In this document: one piece after another, positions 10,906-18,976 of the stretch
Layout of the letters: each line of letters begins with the position of its first letter
Numbering within the stretch: position 1 is the stretch's first letter
Origin: Erwinia sp. E602
GTDB taxonomy: Bacteria > Pseudomonadota > Gammaproteobacteria > Enterobacterales > Enterobacteriaceae
Length of the DNA stretch: 64,000 nucleotides
Assembly: GCF_018141005.1 (NCBI RefSeq)
Contig: NZ_CP046582.1
Span: 4,340,001-4,404,000 of the forward strand
Reading direction: 5' to 3'
The notes under the pieces: model-generated
The model's input: the letters and a program-made list of their open reading frames with translations, nothing else
What the model was told of the DNA's origin: nothing
Database searches by the model: none
Made by a program: the position numbers and the translations under genes

Positions 10906-12516
10906 TTACAGATCCGGGTACATCTCCAGCAGGCGGCGCGTCACGCCGTTGGTCCAGCCGAAGCCGTCCTGCAGCGGATACTCGCCGCCGCCGCCGAGCA
11001 GCGCCGCATCGCCGGTCACGTTGTATTTCTCCACCATCTTATGGTGCTGCTGATAGGTGGCGCTGACCGTATGCAGCCAGCGGCGGGCGATCTCCTGCGC
11101 CAGCAGCGCGTCACCGTAGCTGCTGAAGCCTTTAATCGCCATCCACTGCAGCGGTGCCCAGCCGTTGGGGCTGTCCCACTGTTCGCCGCTCTCCTCCATG
11201 CTGCTCAGCAGCCCGCCCGGCGCCAGCAGGTAGTCGCGCACCGCCTTCGCGGTACGGGCAGCCTGGTCGAGGCTGGACATGCCCACGTAGACCGGCGTCA
11301 CCGCCGCCGCCGAGAACGTCGCCTGCCCGCCTTCGCGCCAGTTATAGTCGCGGTAGAGTCCGGCCTGGTCATCCCACAGGTAGTGATTGACCGCCTTACG
11401 GCGTTTCAGCGCCAGCTGCTGGAAGCGCTCGGCGGTATCCAGATCGCCTTCGGCGGCCGAAAGACGCGCAATCGCGGTTTCCAGCTTATAAATCAGCGCG
11501 TTCAGATCGACCGGCACGATGCTGGTGGTCTGGATGCTCTCCATCCGCCCTGCTTCACTCAGCCAGCGTGAGCTGAAATCCCAGCCGGACGCCGCCCCGG
11601 CGCGCAGATCGCGATACACCTCGCTGGCCGGGCGCGCTGAACGGCGGGCGGTTTCCACATCCTCAAAGTACGACTCATCGCGCGGCGTATCGCGGTCGTC
11701 CCAGTAGCGGTTCAGCACCGATCCGTCAGGCATCCTTACCGCATGGCGGTAAGCCTGGTTCGGGACAAGGTCATCCTGCCCGTCCATCCAGAAGGCGTAT
11801 TCGCTTTTCAGCTGCTTCAGGTAGCGCGTCGCTTCATTAATGCCGTTTTTCTCGAACAGTTCGACCATCATCGCGAATACCGGCGGCTGCGAACGGCTGA
11901 GATAGTAGGTCCGGTTACCGTTAGGGATATGGCCGTAGGTATCAATCATCCAGGCAAAATTGTCCGCCATATGCCGCAGCAGATCGCCGCGCCCGCTGGC
12001 GGCAAAACCGAGCATGCTGAAGTACGAATCCCAGTAGTAGGCTTCACCAAACCGCCCGCCCGGTACCACATAGGGTTTTGGCAGCGGCAGCAGCGACGAA
12101 AACTCGCCGTGGCTGGCCGGATGGCGGGTCAGAACCGGCCACAGCCCGTCAATATGTTCCGCCATGCTGTTTTGCGGATCGGAAACGTAATGGCTCTCAT
12201 GGACGACCGGCAGCTCGAAGTTCTCCAGCACAAAATCCAGCAGACTGAAGTCGTCGCGCTCGCGCGCCAGGTAGTAGCGGAACAGGATCTGCTCCGGCTC
12301 CCGCTTCGGGGTACAGTCGGCAAAAGTTTTGCTGTCCGCAAAGACGCGTGACATCTGCACCGCCTCAAACAGGTCCTGATAACGATCTGCCGGGGTGAGG
12401 ATATCCGAAACCGGCAGGCCGCGAATGGTCTCCGGCTGCGGTTCGACTACCGCGTCCGGTCCGGCTTCGTAATCGTGGTACCAGGCTTCATATTCAGTAT
12501 GGTTGTTGTCGATCAT
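10906..12516 (-). CDS. treF: Cytoplasmic trehalase TreF
   Basis: 536 residues from ATG 12516 (E. coli TreF has 549). Both glycoside hydrolase family 37 signatures are present: [14 protein letters not shown] and [13 protein letters not shown] signal peptide is absent, and the acidic N-terminus is as in TreF rather than periplasmic TreA. The enzyme hydrolyses trehalose to two glucose. The start is uncertain: the best ribosome site (AGGAGG, 12546-12551) is 29 bases before this ATG and 5 bases before an in-frame ATC at 12540; the frame is open further up to 12603. Confidence 0.88.
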   Translation of the reverse strand: MIDNNHTEYEAWYHDYEAGPDAVVEPQPETIRGLPVSDILTPADRYQDLFEAVQMSRVFADSKTFADCTPKREPEQILFRYYLARERDDFSLLDFVLENFELPVVHESHYVSDPQNSMAEHIDGLWPVLTRHPASHGEFSSLLPLPKPYVVPGGRFGEAYYWDSYFSMLGFAASGRGDLLRHMADNFAWMIDTYGHIPNGNRTYYLSRSQPPVFAMMVELFEKNGINEATRYLKQLKSEYAFWMDGQDDLVPNQAYRHAVRMPDGSVLNRYWDDRDTPRDESYFEDVETARRSARPASEVYRDLRAGAASGWDFSSRWLSEAGRMESIQTTSIVPVDLNALIYKLETAIARLSAAEGDLDTAERFQQLALKRRKAVNHYLWDDQAGLYRDYNWREGGQATFSAAAVTPVYVGMSSLDQAARTAKAVRDYLLAPGGLLSSMEESGEQWDSPNGWAPLQWMAIKGFSSYGDALLAQEIARRWLHTVSATYQQHHKMVEKYNVTGDAALLGGGGEYPLQDGFGWTNGVTRRLLEMYPDL

Positions 12517-13083
12517 CGCTTGATTCTGATTAAAAGTGATAAGAACCTCCTGATGCCAAACGCTACTGGCAATAATTAGCGTGGTGAATGTTATGGCGAA
12601 CACTCATTATAGTCGTCAGGAGTGACACTGCAACCCAATGTTTCTATTACAGTTAATATGTAAATATGTCTAAAAATAACTGTGGCGTGAGAATATTTCT
12701 ATTTACCGGAAAACGCTGAGTTTATTTTCTCCCCCAGGGTAAAGTCAGGTAAATAATCAGGCTCACCGGTGATATTACAGATTTGTAAACTCTAACAATT
12801 GCCCGTTTTTTGCGCAATGATTTTGCAATAAGCAGTGATAAAACCTGGCTGGCAGCCTCGCGCCTCACGCTCTGCAGCACCTTCCCGGATTCCCCCTTTG
12901 CCACCTGTACCCTGCGTCCGGCAGCCGCGAGCCGCACAGACCCCAGCACCCAGACGCACAAATTTTACCGCTGTGATTTACTTCTCACTGCCGGGAAAAT
13001 AAACTATCGCACCATTGTAGAATGACCCGATTTCTGTATTCACCCGCGCCCCTCAGGCAGAGGGTTAACCTGAAAGGATTGAT
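12517..13083. other. Intergenic region between treF and the lysE-type gene
   Basis: About 570 bp with divergent promoters expected. A TGTGA-N6-TCTCA sequence at 12972-12987 resembles a CRP site (9 of 10 positions) about 100 bp before the exporter start. The segment 12840-12960 is GC-rich without a convincing reading frame; a 79-codon minus-strand ORF has no recognisable features. Confidence 0.35.
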
Positions 13084-13710
13084 ATGACCCTGCATCTCTG
13101 GCTGGCTTATACCGGCGTGATCGCCGCGCTGATCGCCATCCCCGGCCCGTCGGCACTCATCAGCATGACCCACGGCCTGCGCTACGGCCGCCAGAAGGCG
13201 CTGGCCACCATCACCGGTGGGGTGCTGGCCGCGCTGATGCTGATGACCGCCTCGGCGCTGGGCCTCGGCGCGATTCTGGCCGCCTCCACCACGGCGTTTA
13301 CCGTGCTGAAAGTGGTGGGTGCCGCTTATCTGATCTGGCTGGGCATCTCCGCCTGGCGCGATAAAGGCGATGAAACGCCGATGGCGACGCCGGATGTGGA
13401 AGAGTCCGCCGGTGCGCTGCGTCTGTTCCGCAAAGGCTTTATGGTCGGCATCAGCAACCCGAAAGACCTGCTGTTCTTCGCGGCGCTGTTCCCGAACTTT
13501 ATCGATGCCAGCCAGCCGCATGCGCTGCAGTTTGCCACCCTGGCGCTGACCTGGGCGGTGCTGGACGGCAGCATTATGTTCGCCTATGCCTGCGCCGGTC
13601 GCCGTCTCTCCGGGCTGTTCGCTAACCCGAAACGCCTGCGCCTGCTGAACCGCTCGACCGGCACGCTGTTTGTGTTTGCCGGCGGTGCGCTGGTCGCCTC
13701 GGCGAAGTAA
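13084..13710 (+). CDS. LysE/RhtB-family amino-acid exporter
   Basis: 208 residues with six hydrophobic segments. The N-terminal PGPSALISMTHGLRYGRQKA block is the LysE/RhtB signature, and SNPKDLLFFAALFPNF is the conserved motif in the second half. An AAAGGA element lies 7 bases before the ATG. The family exports amino acids such as homoserine, threonine, lysine or cysteine metabolites; this copy cannot be assigned further. It is monocistronic with its own terminator. Confidence 0.85.
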   Translation: MTLHLWLAYTGVIAALIAIPGPSALISMTHGLRYGRQKALATITGGVLAALMLMTASALGLGAILAASTTAFTVLKVVGAAYLIWLGISAWRDKGDETPMATPDVEESAGALRLFRKGFMVGISNPKDLLFFAALFPNFIDASQPHALQFATLALTWAVLDGSIMFAYACAGRRLSGLFANPKRLRLLNRSTGTLFVFAGGALVASAK

Positions 13711-13740
13711 ACCTGCTCCGGCGTTACTGGAAAAGCGATA

Positions 13741-13767
13741 AAGCCTGCATATTCGCAGGCTTTTTTT
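13741..13767 (+). terminator. Intrinsic terminator after the LysE-type gene
   Basis: An 8-bp stem AAGCCTGC / GCAGGCTT with loop ATATTC is followed by a T tract. Confidence 0.9.
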
Positions 13768-13877
13768 ATCTACGCCGCCCTCCCCCGGGGCACGGCGGGG
13801 CAGAGACTTACTGACCTGCTGCGGCGTCCCCGTTGAGGCCGCTTCGTTAGCGATGTTCTGCTGCTGAAAACGGCTCT

Positions 13878-14423
13878 TCAGGCCGCAGGGATACGGCCGC
13901 TGGCCCGCGCGTAGGCAAACAGCCCGCCGGCGGCAATAATATTCGCCAGCTCGCCTACCGGTTCAATCGCCAGCGTCTCGCCGGTTTCCAGCAGTCGTAC
14001 CTCCTGCGTTAGCGGATCGATGGCCACCCGATCGCCGGTCCTCAGCCGGTCACACAACCGTTCAGGCGAGGCCACCGGCAGCACTTCGCCGGTTGCCACG
14101 CAGTTGCGGAAAAAGATACGTGCATAGGACTGAGCAATCACCGCCTGCACCCCGGCCGCCCCCAGCGCGATCACCGCGTGCTCGCGCGACGACCCGCAGC
14201 CAAAGTTGTTGCCGGCAACGATAATCGGGTACGCCGCCCGCTCACCGCTGGCATCAAGGAATGGCGTTGCCCCCGGCGGCAGCCCGCACATCGCCAGCCC
14301 GGCCAGCTGGGCATAGCCCGCAGCCGTTGACGGATTGACCTTAAGATATTCAGCGGTGAGGATCTGATCGGTATCAATATTGTCGCCCAGCACGTAGACC
14401 GGACCTGTGATGATGTGATTCAT
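13878..14423 (-). CDS. LeuD-like small subunit of an aconitase-family hydro-lyase
   Basis: 181 residues from ATG 14423, chosen because CAGGAG lies 7 bases upstream and the ATGA overlap with the large-subunit stop gives translational coupling; an ATG at 14429 is too close to that site. The swivel domain carries GDNIDTDQIL near the N-terminus and GNNFGCGSSREHA, the substrate-binding loop of small subunits of isopropylmalate isomerase and homoaconitase. It should pair with the large subunit just upstream. It is probably a second, specialised copy, because leuCD normally sits in a leuABCD operon and no leuB or leuA is adjacent. Confidence 0.85.
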   Translation of the reverse strand: MNHIITGPVYVLGDNIDTDQILTAEYLKVNPSTAAGYAQLAGLAMCGLPPGATPFLDASGERAAYPIIVAGNNFGCGSSREHAVIALGAAGVQAVIAQSYARIFFRNCVATGEVLPVASPERLCDRLRTGDRVAIDPLTQEVRLLETGETLAIEPVGELANIIAAGGLFAYARASGRIPAA

Positions 14424-15730
14424 GGGCATACTCCTGCCAGCAGCGCCGGATCGGTGATTTCACCGCGCACGGCGGCGGCGGCCACCGCATAGGGTGAGGC
14501 GAGGTAAATCTGCGCGCTTTTGTGCCCCATGCGGCCGACAAAGTTACGGTTAGTGGTGGAAATCACCGACACCGGCTCGTTCACCCGGCCAAAAGTGTCG
14601 GCTGGCCCTCCGCAGCAGGCGGCGCAGCCTGGCTCGGAGGAGAGCTGCACTCCGGCACCGGTGAGGATCTGGTACACCGATTCGCCCTCGATTTGCGTCA
14701 TAATCAGCCGGTGAAACACCTCTCTGGTGGCCGGCACGGCAAAGGTAGGGATCGCGACCTTCTGCCCGCGCAGGATCTGCGCCACCGCGATAAAGTCCTC
14801 CAGCTTGCCGCCGGTGCAGGAACCGATATAGGCGCGGGCGACCTGCACGTTGCGCAGCCGGTCGATCGGCACCACGTTATCCGGCGAGTGCGGCCGCGCC
14901 ACCAGCGGCTGCATGGCGCTGACGTCAATCTCCACCACCCGGCTGTAGACGGCGTCCGCATCCGGTTCAACTACGGCGTAAGGCACGTCGGTGCGCGTGG
15001 CCAGATAGTCGAGGGTGGCCTGGTTCGGCACCATAATGCCGTTTTTGGCCCCGCACTCCACCACCATATTGCACATCGTCATCCGTTCCTCCACCGACAT
15101 CGCGTCGATCGCCGGGCCGCCGAACTCGATGCTTTCATAGGTGGCACCGTCGACGGTCAGCTCGGCCAGCAGCGCGAGGATCAGATCTTTGGCCTGCACG
15201 TAGCGCGGCTTCACGCCGCGGTAGTTGACGCGAATGCTGGCCGGCACCTTGAGCGGGATCTCACCGGTGCCCAGCGCATAGGCGGCGTCGGTGATGCCAA
15301 GCCCGATGGCGAAGCAGCCAAACGCCCCGGCGGTCACGGTATGCGAGTCGGTGCCCAGCAGCACCTCGCCGGGGCGGGTGTGGCCGCCCTCGGCCAGGCC
15401 AATATGGCACACGCCTTTATAATCCGGCGTGCCGACGTCATAGAAATATTTCACCCCCTGCTCGCGGGCGAATTCACGCATCACGCGAATATTCTGATTG
15501 GCCTGCGGGTCGGCGGAATAGACGAAGTGGTCCGGTATTAAAATAAACCGCTCTGCATCCCATATTTTTGCCCGTTCGCCAAACTCTTTTTTAAATACGC
15601 TGGCGACGCCCGGCATACAGGGATCGTGCGACATTAATATATCCACTTTTGCCCAGACAATTTCTCCGGGCAATGCGCTATCGCGCCCGCTGGCTTGAGC
15701 GAGAATTTTCTGACTGATGGTCTGCCCCAT
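14420..15730 (-). CDS. LeuC-like large subunit of an aconitase-family hydro-lyase
   Basis: 436 residues, the length of the archaeal/Thermus-type LeuC/HacA group rather than the roughly 466 of the E. coli leucine enzyme. Cluster ligands are visible: Cys in GSCTGGK and the pair in PGCAACCGG. HDPCMPGV, TDSHTVTAGAFG and the C-terminal STTNRNFVGRMG block are also family motifs. With the small subunit it should isomerise a 2-hydroxy dicarboxylic acid such as isopropylmalate, homocitrate, citramalate or dimethylmalate; which one is not decided by sequence. A divergent LysR gene 136 bp away probably controls the pair. Confidence 0.85.
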   Translation of the reverse strand: MGQTISQKILAQASGRDSALPGEIVWAKVDILMSHDPCMPGVASVFKKEFGERAKIWDAERFILIPDHFVYSADPQANQNIRVMREFAREQGVKYFYDVGTPDYKGVCHIGLAEGGHTRPGEVLLGTDSHTVTAGAFGCFAIGLGITDAAYALGTGEIPLKVPASIRVNYRGVKPRYVQAKDLILALLAELTVDGATYESIEFGGPAIDAMSVEERMTMCNMVVECGAKNGIMVPNQATLDYLATRTDVPYAVVEPDADAVYSRVVEIDVSAMQPLVARPHSPDNVVPIDRLRNVQVARAYIGSCTGGKLEDFIAVAQILRGQKVAIPTFAVPATREVFHRLIMTQIEGESVYQILTGAGVQLSSEPGCAACCGGPADTFGRVNEPVSVISTTNRNFVGRMGHKSAQIYLASPYAVAAAAVRGEITDPALLAGVCP

Positions 15731-15866
15731 TTAAATCGCTCTCTTTTTTATTGAACCCACATTGCCGTTGCTGTTATTTATTAACTTACTCTTTTTCTCT
15801 GCGCAGTAAACCGGGAACATGCTAATATCAGCCATTGTTTCCCTCTAAAAACAATCCAGGACCGAG

Positions 15867-16757
15867 ATGAGCGATTTTGAAAACCTGAGCGGGATGATTA
15901 TTTTTGCCAAAGTGGTCGAGACGCTGAGCTATACGGAGACGGCAAAAGTACTCGGGCTGGCAAAATCGTCGATCAGCAAGGAGATCTCCGCGCTGGAAGT
16001 GCGTCTCGGTGCCCGCCTGCTGGAGCGTACCACCCGGCGAATTAAGGTCACCGAAGTTGGCATGACCTACTATCACTACTGCTATCGCATCCTGCAGGAG
16101 GTGAAAAGCGCCGACCTGTTTATCCGCCAGTTTCATGAAGAGCCAACCGGCAGCCTGCGGGTGGCAGCCCCGGTGACCTTCGGCTGCCAGTGCATCGTGC
16201 CGGTGCTCAATCAGTTCGTCGCCAGCAATATTCACGTCAGCGTCGATCTCGATCTGACCGACCGCCCGGTCAGCCTCGACGACGACGGCGTTGACCTGGT
16301 GATTGCCATCCGCCGCGAGCTGCCCGGCCACGGCCACTACCGCCCGCTGATGGATATCGCCTGGGGGCTGTACGCCGCGCCGGGTTATTTACAGCAGCAT
16401 CCGGCCATCAGCACCCCTGACGATCTGCCGCGCCACGACTTTATTCTTTTCCGCGGGCCAGCCCACACCATTTCACTGCCGTTTCGCAAAGAGAAGCTGA
16501 AAAAAGATATTGAGGTGCGCAGCCGTTTTCGCGCTAATAACAGTATTGCACTGTTAACCTCAGCACAGGCGCAAACGGGGATTGCCTATCTTCCCAGCTA
16601 TATTTCGGAAGAGGCGGTGGCCAGCGGCAGCCTGGTACAGGTATTGCCCGACTGGGAAATGGATGTGTATAAATCTTACGTGATCATGAAGAGTGAAAAC
16701 TATATCTCTCCACGCGTGCGCTTATTTGTGGAAGCGTTACAGAAAGCATTAGCATAA
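15867..16757 (+). CDS. LysR-family regulator divergent from the LeuCD-like pair
   Basis: 296 residues. The N-terminal helix-turn-helix (SYTETAKVLGLAKSSISKEIS, about residues 20-40) and the effector domain starting near residue 90 resemble the CrgA/AaeR-type LysR group. An AGGACCGAG element precedes ATG 15867. Divergent orientation with a 136-bp shared promoter region makes the hydro-lyase operon the likely target. The inducer may be its substrate; that is inference. Confidence 0.85.
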   Translation: MSDFENLSGMIIFAKVVETLSYTETAKVLGLAKSSISKEISALEVRLGARLLERTTRRIKVTEVGMTYYHYCYRILQEVKSADLFIRQFHEEPTGSLRVAAPVTFGCQCIVPVLNQFVASNIHVSVDLDLTDRPVSLDDDGVDLVIAIRRELPGHGHYRPLMDIAWGLYAAPGYLQQHPAISTPDDLPRHDFILFRGPAHTISLPFRKEKLKKDIEVRSRFRANNSIALLTSAQAQTGIAYLPSYISEEAVASGSLVQVLPDWEMDVYKSYVIMKSENYISPRVRLFVEALQKALA

Positions 16758-16809
16758 TAAAAATCCCGCAGGCGTTCGCTTTACGTTCCGGGCACCGCCT
16801 TACAGCAAC

Positions 16810-16834
16810 GAAAAAGCCCGCAGTATGCGGGCTT
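16810..16834 (-). terminator. Terminator for the YrdC-domain gene
   Basis: Stem GCCCGCA / TGCGGGC with a 3-base loop; read on the minus strand it is followed by five T. It lies between the convergent LysR and YrdC-domain genes and may also slow plus-strand transcripts. Confidence 0.8.
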
Positions 16835-16869
16835 AAGTCTGTTTAACCTGAGCGGGTTAAGCGGCTGAA

Positions 16870-17649
16870 TTAATAGTAGTTACCGTGGCGGTAGTCCCAG
16901 GTGGTAAAGGTGTCAGACAGCATCGACATAATCTTATCCACGTCCAGACCTTTACGGATCAGTACCGGGCATGGCGTGATGTTGCGCTCGCCTTTCTGCT
17001 CAGGAACCAGTTTACCGGTTTCGTCTACCATCGCCACCATCACACCCTGCTCGTAACGGGTCTTTTCAGACTCATTTGGCTGGATAGATTTCACGTAGTC
17101 GTTGGCCGCAATAATCAGGTCAGCGTGCTGCTCGATGCGCTCGCCGATGCCTTCCACCAGGCCACGGTTGCCTTTGCCAGACGGGTTAGCCGAGCTGGCG
17201 AAGGAGAACTTACCGTGGTTTTCCCACAGCTCTTTCGCCAGGTTTTCGCCCGGGACACCAAACTTGATCACGAAGCAGCTGGTCTGACGGCCATCCATCA
17301 TCAGGTCTTTGGAACCGTCTTCAGGAATACGCGCCACCGCTTCTTCTTTCCACGGCAGGATGCAGCCCAGCAGCACGTCCTGGTCCCAGTGCTGCTGATA
17401 CAGCGATTCGATTTCCGGGTTCAGCTGCGCCAGCTCTTTCAGCTGCTCCAGCGAGCCGCACAGCACCACGCCCGGCTTGTTACGGTTACGCTGCTTGGCG
17501 TCGAACTTGCGCTCCAGGCCTTTGGCATCAGAGGTCATGATGATGTAGCCGACTTTGGTCGGGCAGACGATCATGCCGCCTTCAGCAGACAGGATCTCAA
17601 CGGCTTCCGGCTGTAAGCCACCATTCCAGTTAACTACTTTATCGTTCAT
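16870..17649 (-). CDS. Stand-alone Sua5/YciO/YrdC-family protein
   Basis: 259 residues. The YrdC fold is indicated by ILSAEGGMIVCPTKVGYII (nucleotide-site loop), the basic KFDAKQRNRNKPGVV motif matching KxRxxxKP of threonylcarbamoyl-AMP synthases, and SFASSANPSGKGN matching the conserved SAN-S-G stretch. The C-terminal 70 residues have no YrdC counterpart I recognise, and the Sua5 domain is absent. YrdC enzymes make the threonylcarbamoyl adenylate used in tRNA t6A synthesis; this divergent paralogue may carry out another carbamoyl/acyl-adenylate reaction. It stands alone between two regulator genes. Confidence 0.75.
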   Translation of the reverse strand: MNDKVVNWNGGLQPEAVEILSAEGGMIVCPTKVGYIIMTSDAKGLERKFDAKQRNRNKPGVVLCGSLEQLKELAQLNPEIESLYQQHWDQDVLLGCILPWKEEAVARIPEDGSKDLMMDGRQTSCFVIKFGVPGENLAKELWENHGKFSFASSANPSGKGNRGLVEGIGERIEQHADLIIAANDYVKSIQPNESEKTRYEQGVMVAMVDETGKLVPEQKGERNITPCPVLIRKGLDVDKIMSMLSDTFTTWDYRHGNYY

Positions 17650-17832
17650 CGCTACACCTTCGTATTCGGATTTGGTTCAAAAGAGTGTGGGTCATTTCCC
17701 GTTGAAACCATCCTGCCACAGCCAGATTTCTTCGCAACAATTAAGCGATTAAACCCTTTATTGTTTCCCACAGGAAACAACTGTGCGGTCTCAGCCGTCA
17801 ATCGCAGGTCAGCAGAGCGTACAGACCGCAGT

Positions 17833-18648
17833 TTAACCATGAAAACCCAGTTCGGCGGAGATGGCTTTCGCCGTCGCCACCACCGGTGCCATCAGCTTCT
17901 TCACGCCGATCTGCTGCATCTTGGCGGTCGGCAGTGAAACGGAGACCGCGTACTGCACCTGCTGATTGATATCAAAAACCGGCGCGGCGATACAGGAGAC
18001 GCCCAGTTCGTTCTCCTCCCTGTCCATCGCGGTCTGATGCTGGCGGATGCTCTGCAGCTCCTGCAGCATCTCCGGCAGGCCGGTGATGGTATTTCTGGTC
18101 AGCGGCTGAATAACGTCCTGATGGGTCTGCCAGTAGTGCGCCGGATACTCTGCGTTATCCCACGCCATAAAGATCTTGCCCATCGCCGAGCAGTACAGCG
18201 GCATATGCTGGCCGATATAGGCGCGGGTGCGCAGCATGCCGGTAGTCGGTTCCAGCTTGTAAATCAGGATCACATGGTCGTCTTCGCGGCTGGAGAAGTT
18301 GATGGTTTCTCCCACCTCAAGATTCAGCCTCTCCAGATGCGGGGCCGCCACGTGGATCACGTTCAGCGACGACAGCGCCTTCTGCCCGACCGAGATAAAC
18401 TTCGTGGTCAGCCGGTAGCTGCCCGCTGACGGTGCCTGGGTGACGTAGCCGCTGCTGTGCAGCCCCTGCAGCAGGCGGTGCACGGTACTTTTATTCATCC
18501 CCGACAGCTCAGACAGGTGGGCCAGCGGGCAGCCGTTCGGATAGTTACTCAGAATTTCAATCAGCTGCAGTCCGCGAAACAGGCTCTGGGTACCGGCAGG
18601 CTGCTCTTTTTTATCATCCTTCACTTCATTTTCCGCCTTGGTGCGCAT
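17833..18648 (-). CDS. yiaJ: IclR-family repressor of the yia-type cluster (YiaJ/PlaR-like)
   Basis: 271 residues. The N-terminal winged helix (about 20-85, LSELSGMNKSTVHRLLQGL) is followed by an IclR ligand domain with YCSAMGK and ELGVSCIAAPVFD. It is divergent from the sugar-acid operon, the same context as E. coli yiaJ (plaR), which represses yiaKLMNOPQRS. A shared 30-bp motif next to two promoters of the neighbouring cluster is the likely operator. The ligand in related systems is a sugar acid or ascorbate derivative; not known here. Confidence 0.85.
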   Translation of the reverse strand: MRTKAENEVKDDKKEQPAGTQSLFRGLQLIEILSNYPNGCPLAHLSELSGMNKSTVHRLLQGLHSSGYVTQAPSAGSYRLTTKFISVGQKALSSLNVIHVAAPHLERLNLEVGETINFSSREDDHVILIYKLEPTTGMLRTRAYIGQHMPLYCSAMGKIFMAWDNAEYPAHYWQTHQDVIQPLTRNTITGLPEMLQELQSIRQHQTAMDREENELGVSCIAAPVFDINQQVQYAVSVSLPTAKMQQIGVKKLMAPVVATAKAISAELGFHG

Positions 18649-18848
18649 CCACGCTTCCTCTTGGTTTCACCGGGTTGCCAGAGGGTAACTCAGCCCTGGC
18701 AGATTGGGAATATGGCACGGTGTTTTCCCCATTGTAGCGGTCATCCCGGCCGGCGAACAGCGGCAATCAGAAGTGAGCAGTCCATCACAATTCCGCAACA
18801 AAAAAAATAAGTCACTGTTTTTAAATAACAAATAAAATGTCTGACCCT

Positions 18849-18877
18849 TTGCTTTCCCGGTTCAGGAAGAATACTAT
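18849..18877 (+). promoter_or_regulatory. Predicted sigma-70 promoter of the ABC-transporter unit
   Basis: TTGCTT, a 17-bp spacer and TACTAT; each hexamer matches consensus at 4 or 5 of 6 positions. The predicted start of transcription falls inside the operator-like motif that begins 2 bp downstream. Confidence 0.45.
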
Positions 18878-18878
18878 T

Positions 18879-18908
18879 TTTGAAACTTGATTTCGCATGT
18901 TGGAATTA
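18879..18908 (+). promoter_or_regulatory. Candidate IclR-type operator, copy 1
   Basis: A 30-bp stretch beginning TTTGAAAC and ending GGAATTA matches the site at 23928-23957 at 23 of 30 positions. Both begin 2-4 bp after a predicted -10 box and both carry two TTG(A/G)AA elements spaced 20 bp apart. Assignment to the divergent IclR repressor is inference. Confidence 0.6.
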
Positions 18909-18976
18909 GTTGAACCATTAATCGCCATGTCATTGCCGTCGCCGTTGTAAACATTCACCTGTTGCAGGAGGCCATA

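Noticed and set aside
12722..12961. 79-codon minus-strand ORF in the treF-lysE gap
   Set aside because: No ribosome site and no recognisable motif; composition typical of chance frames.
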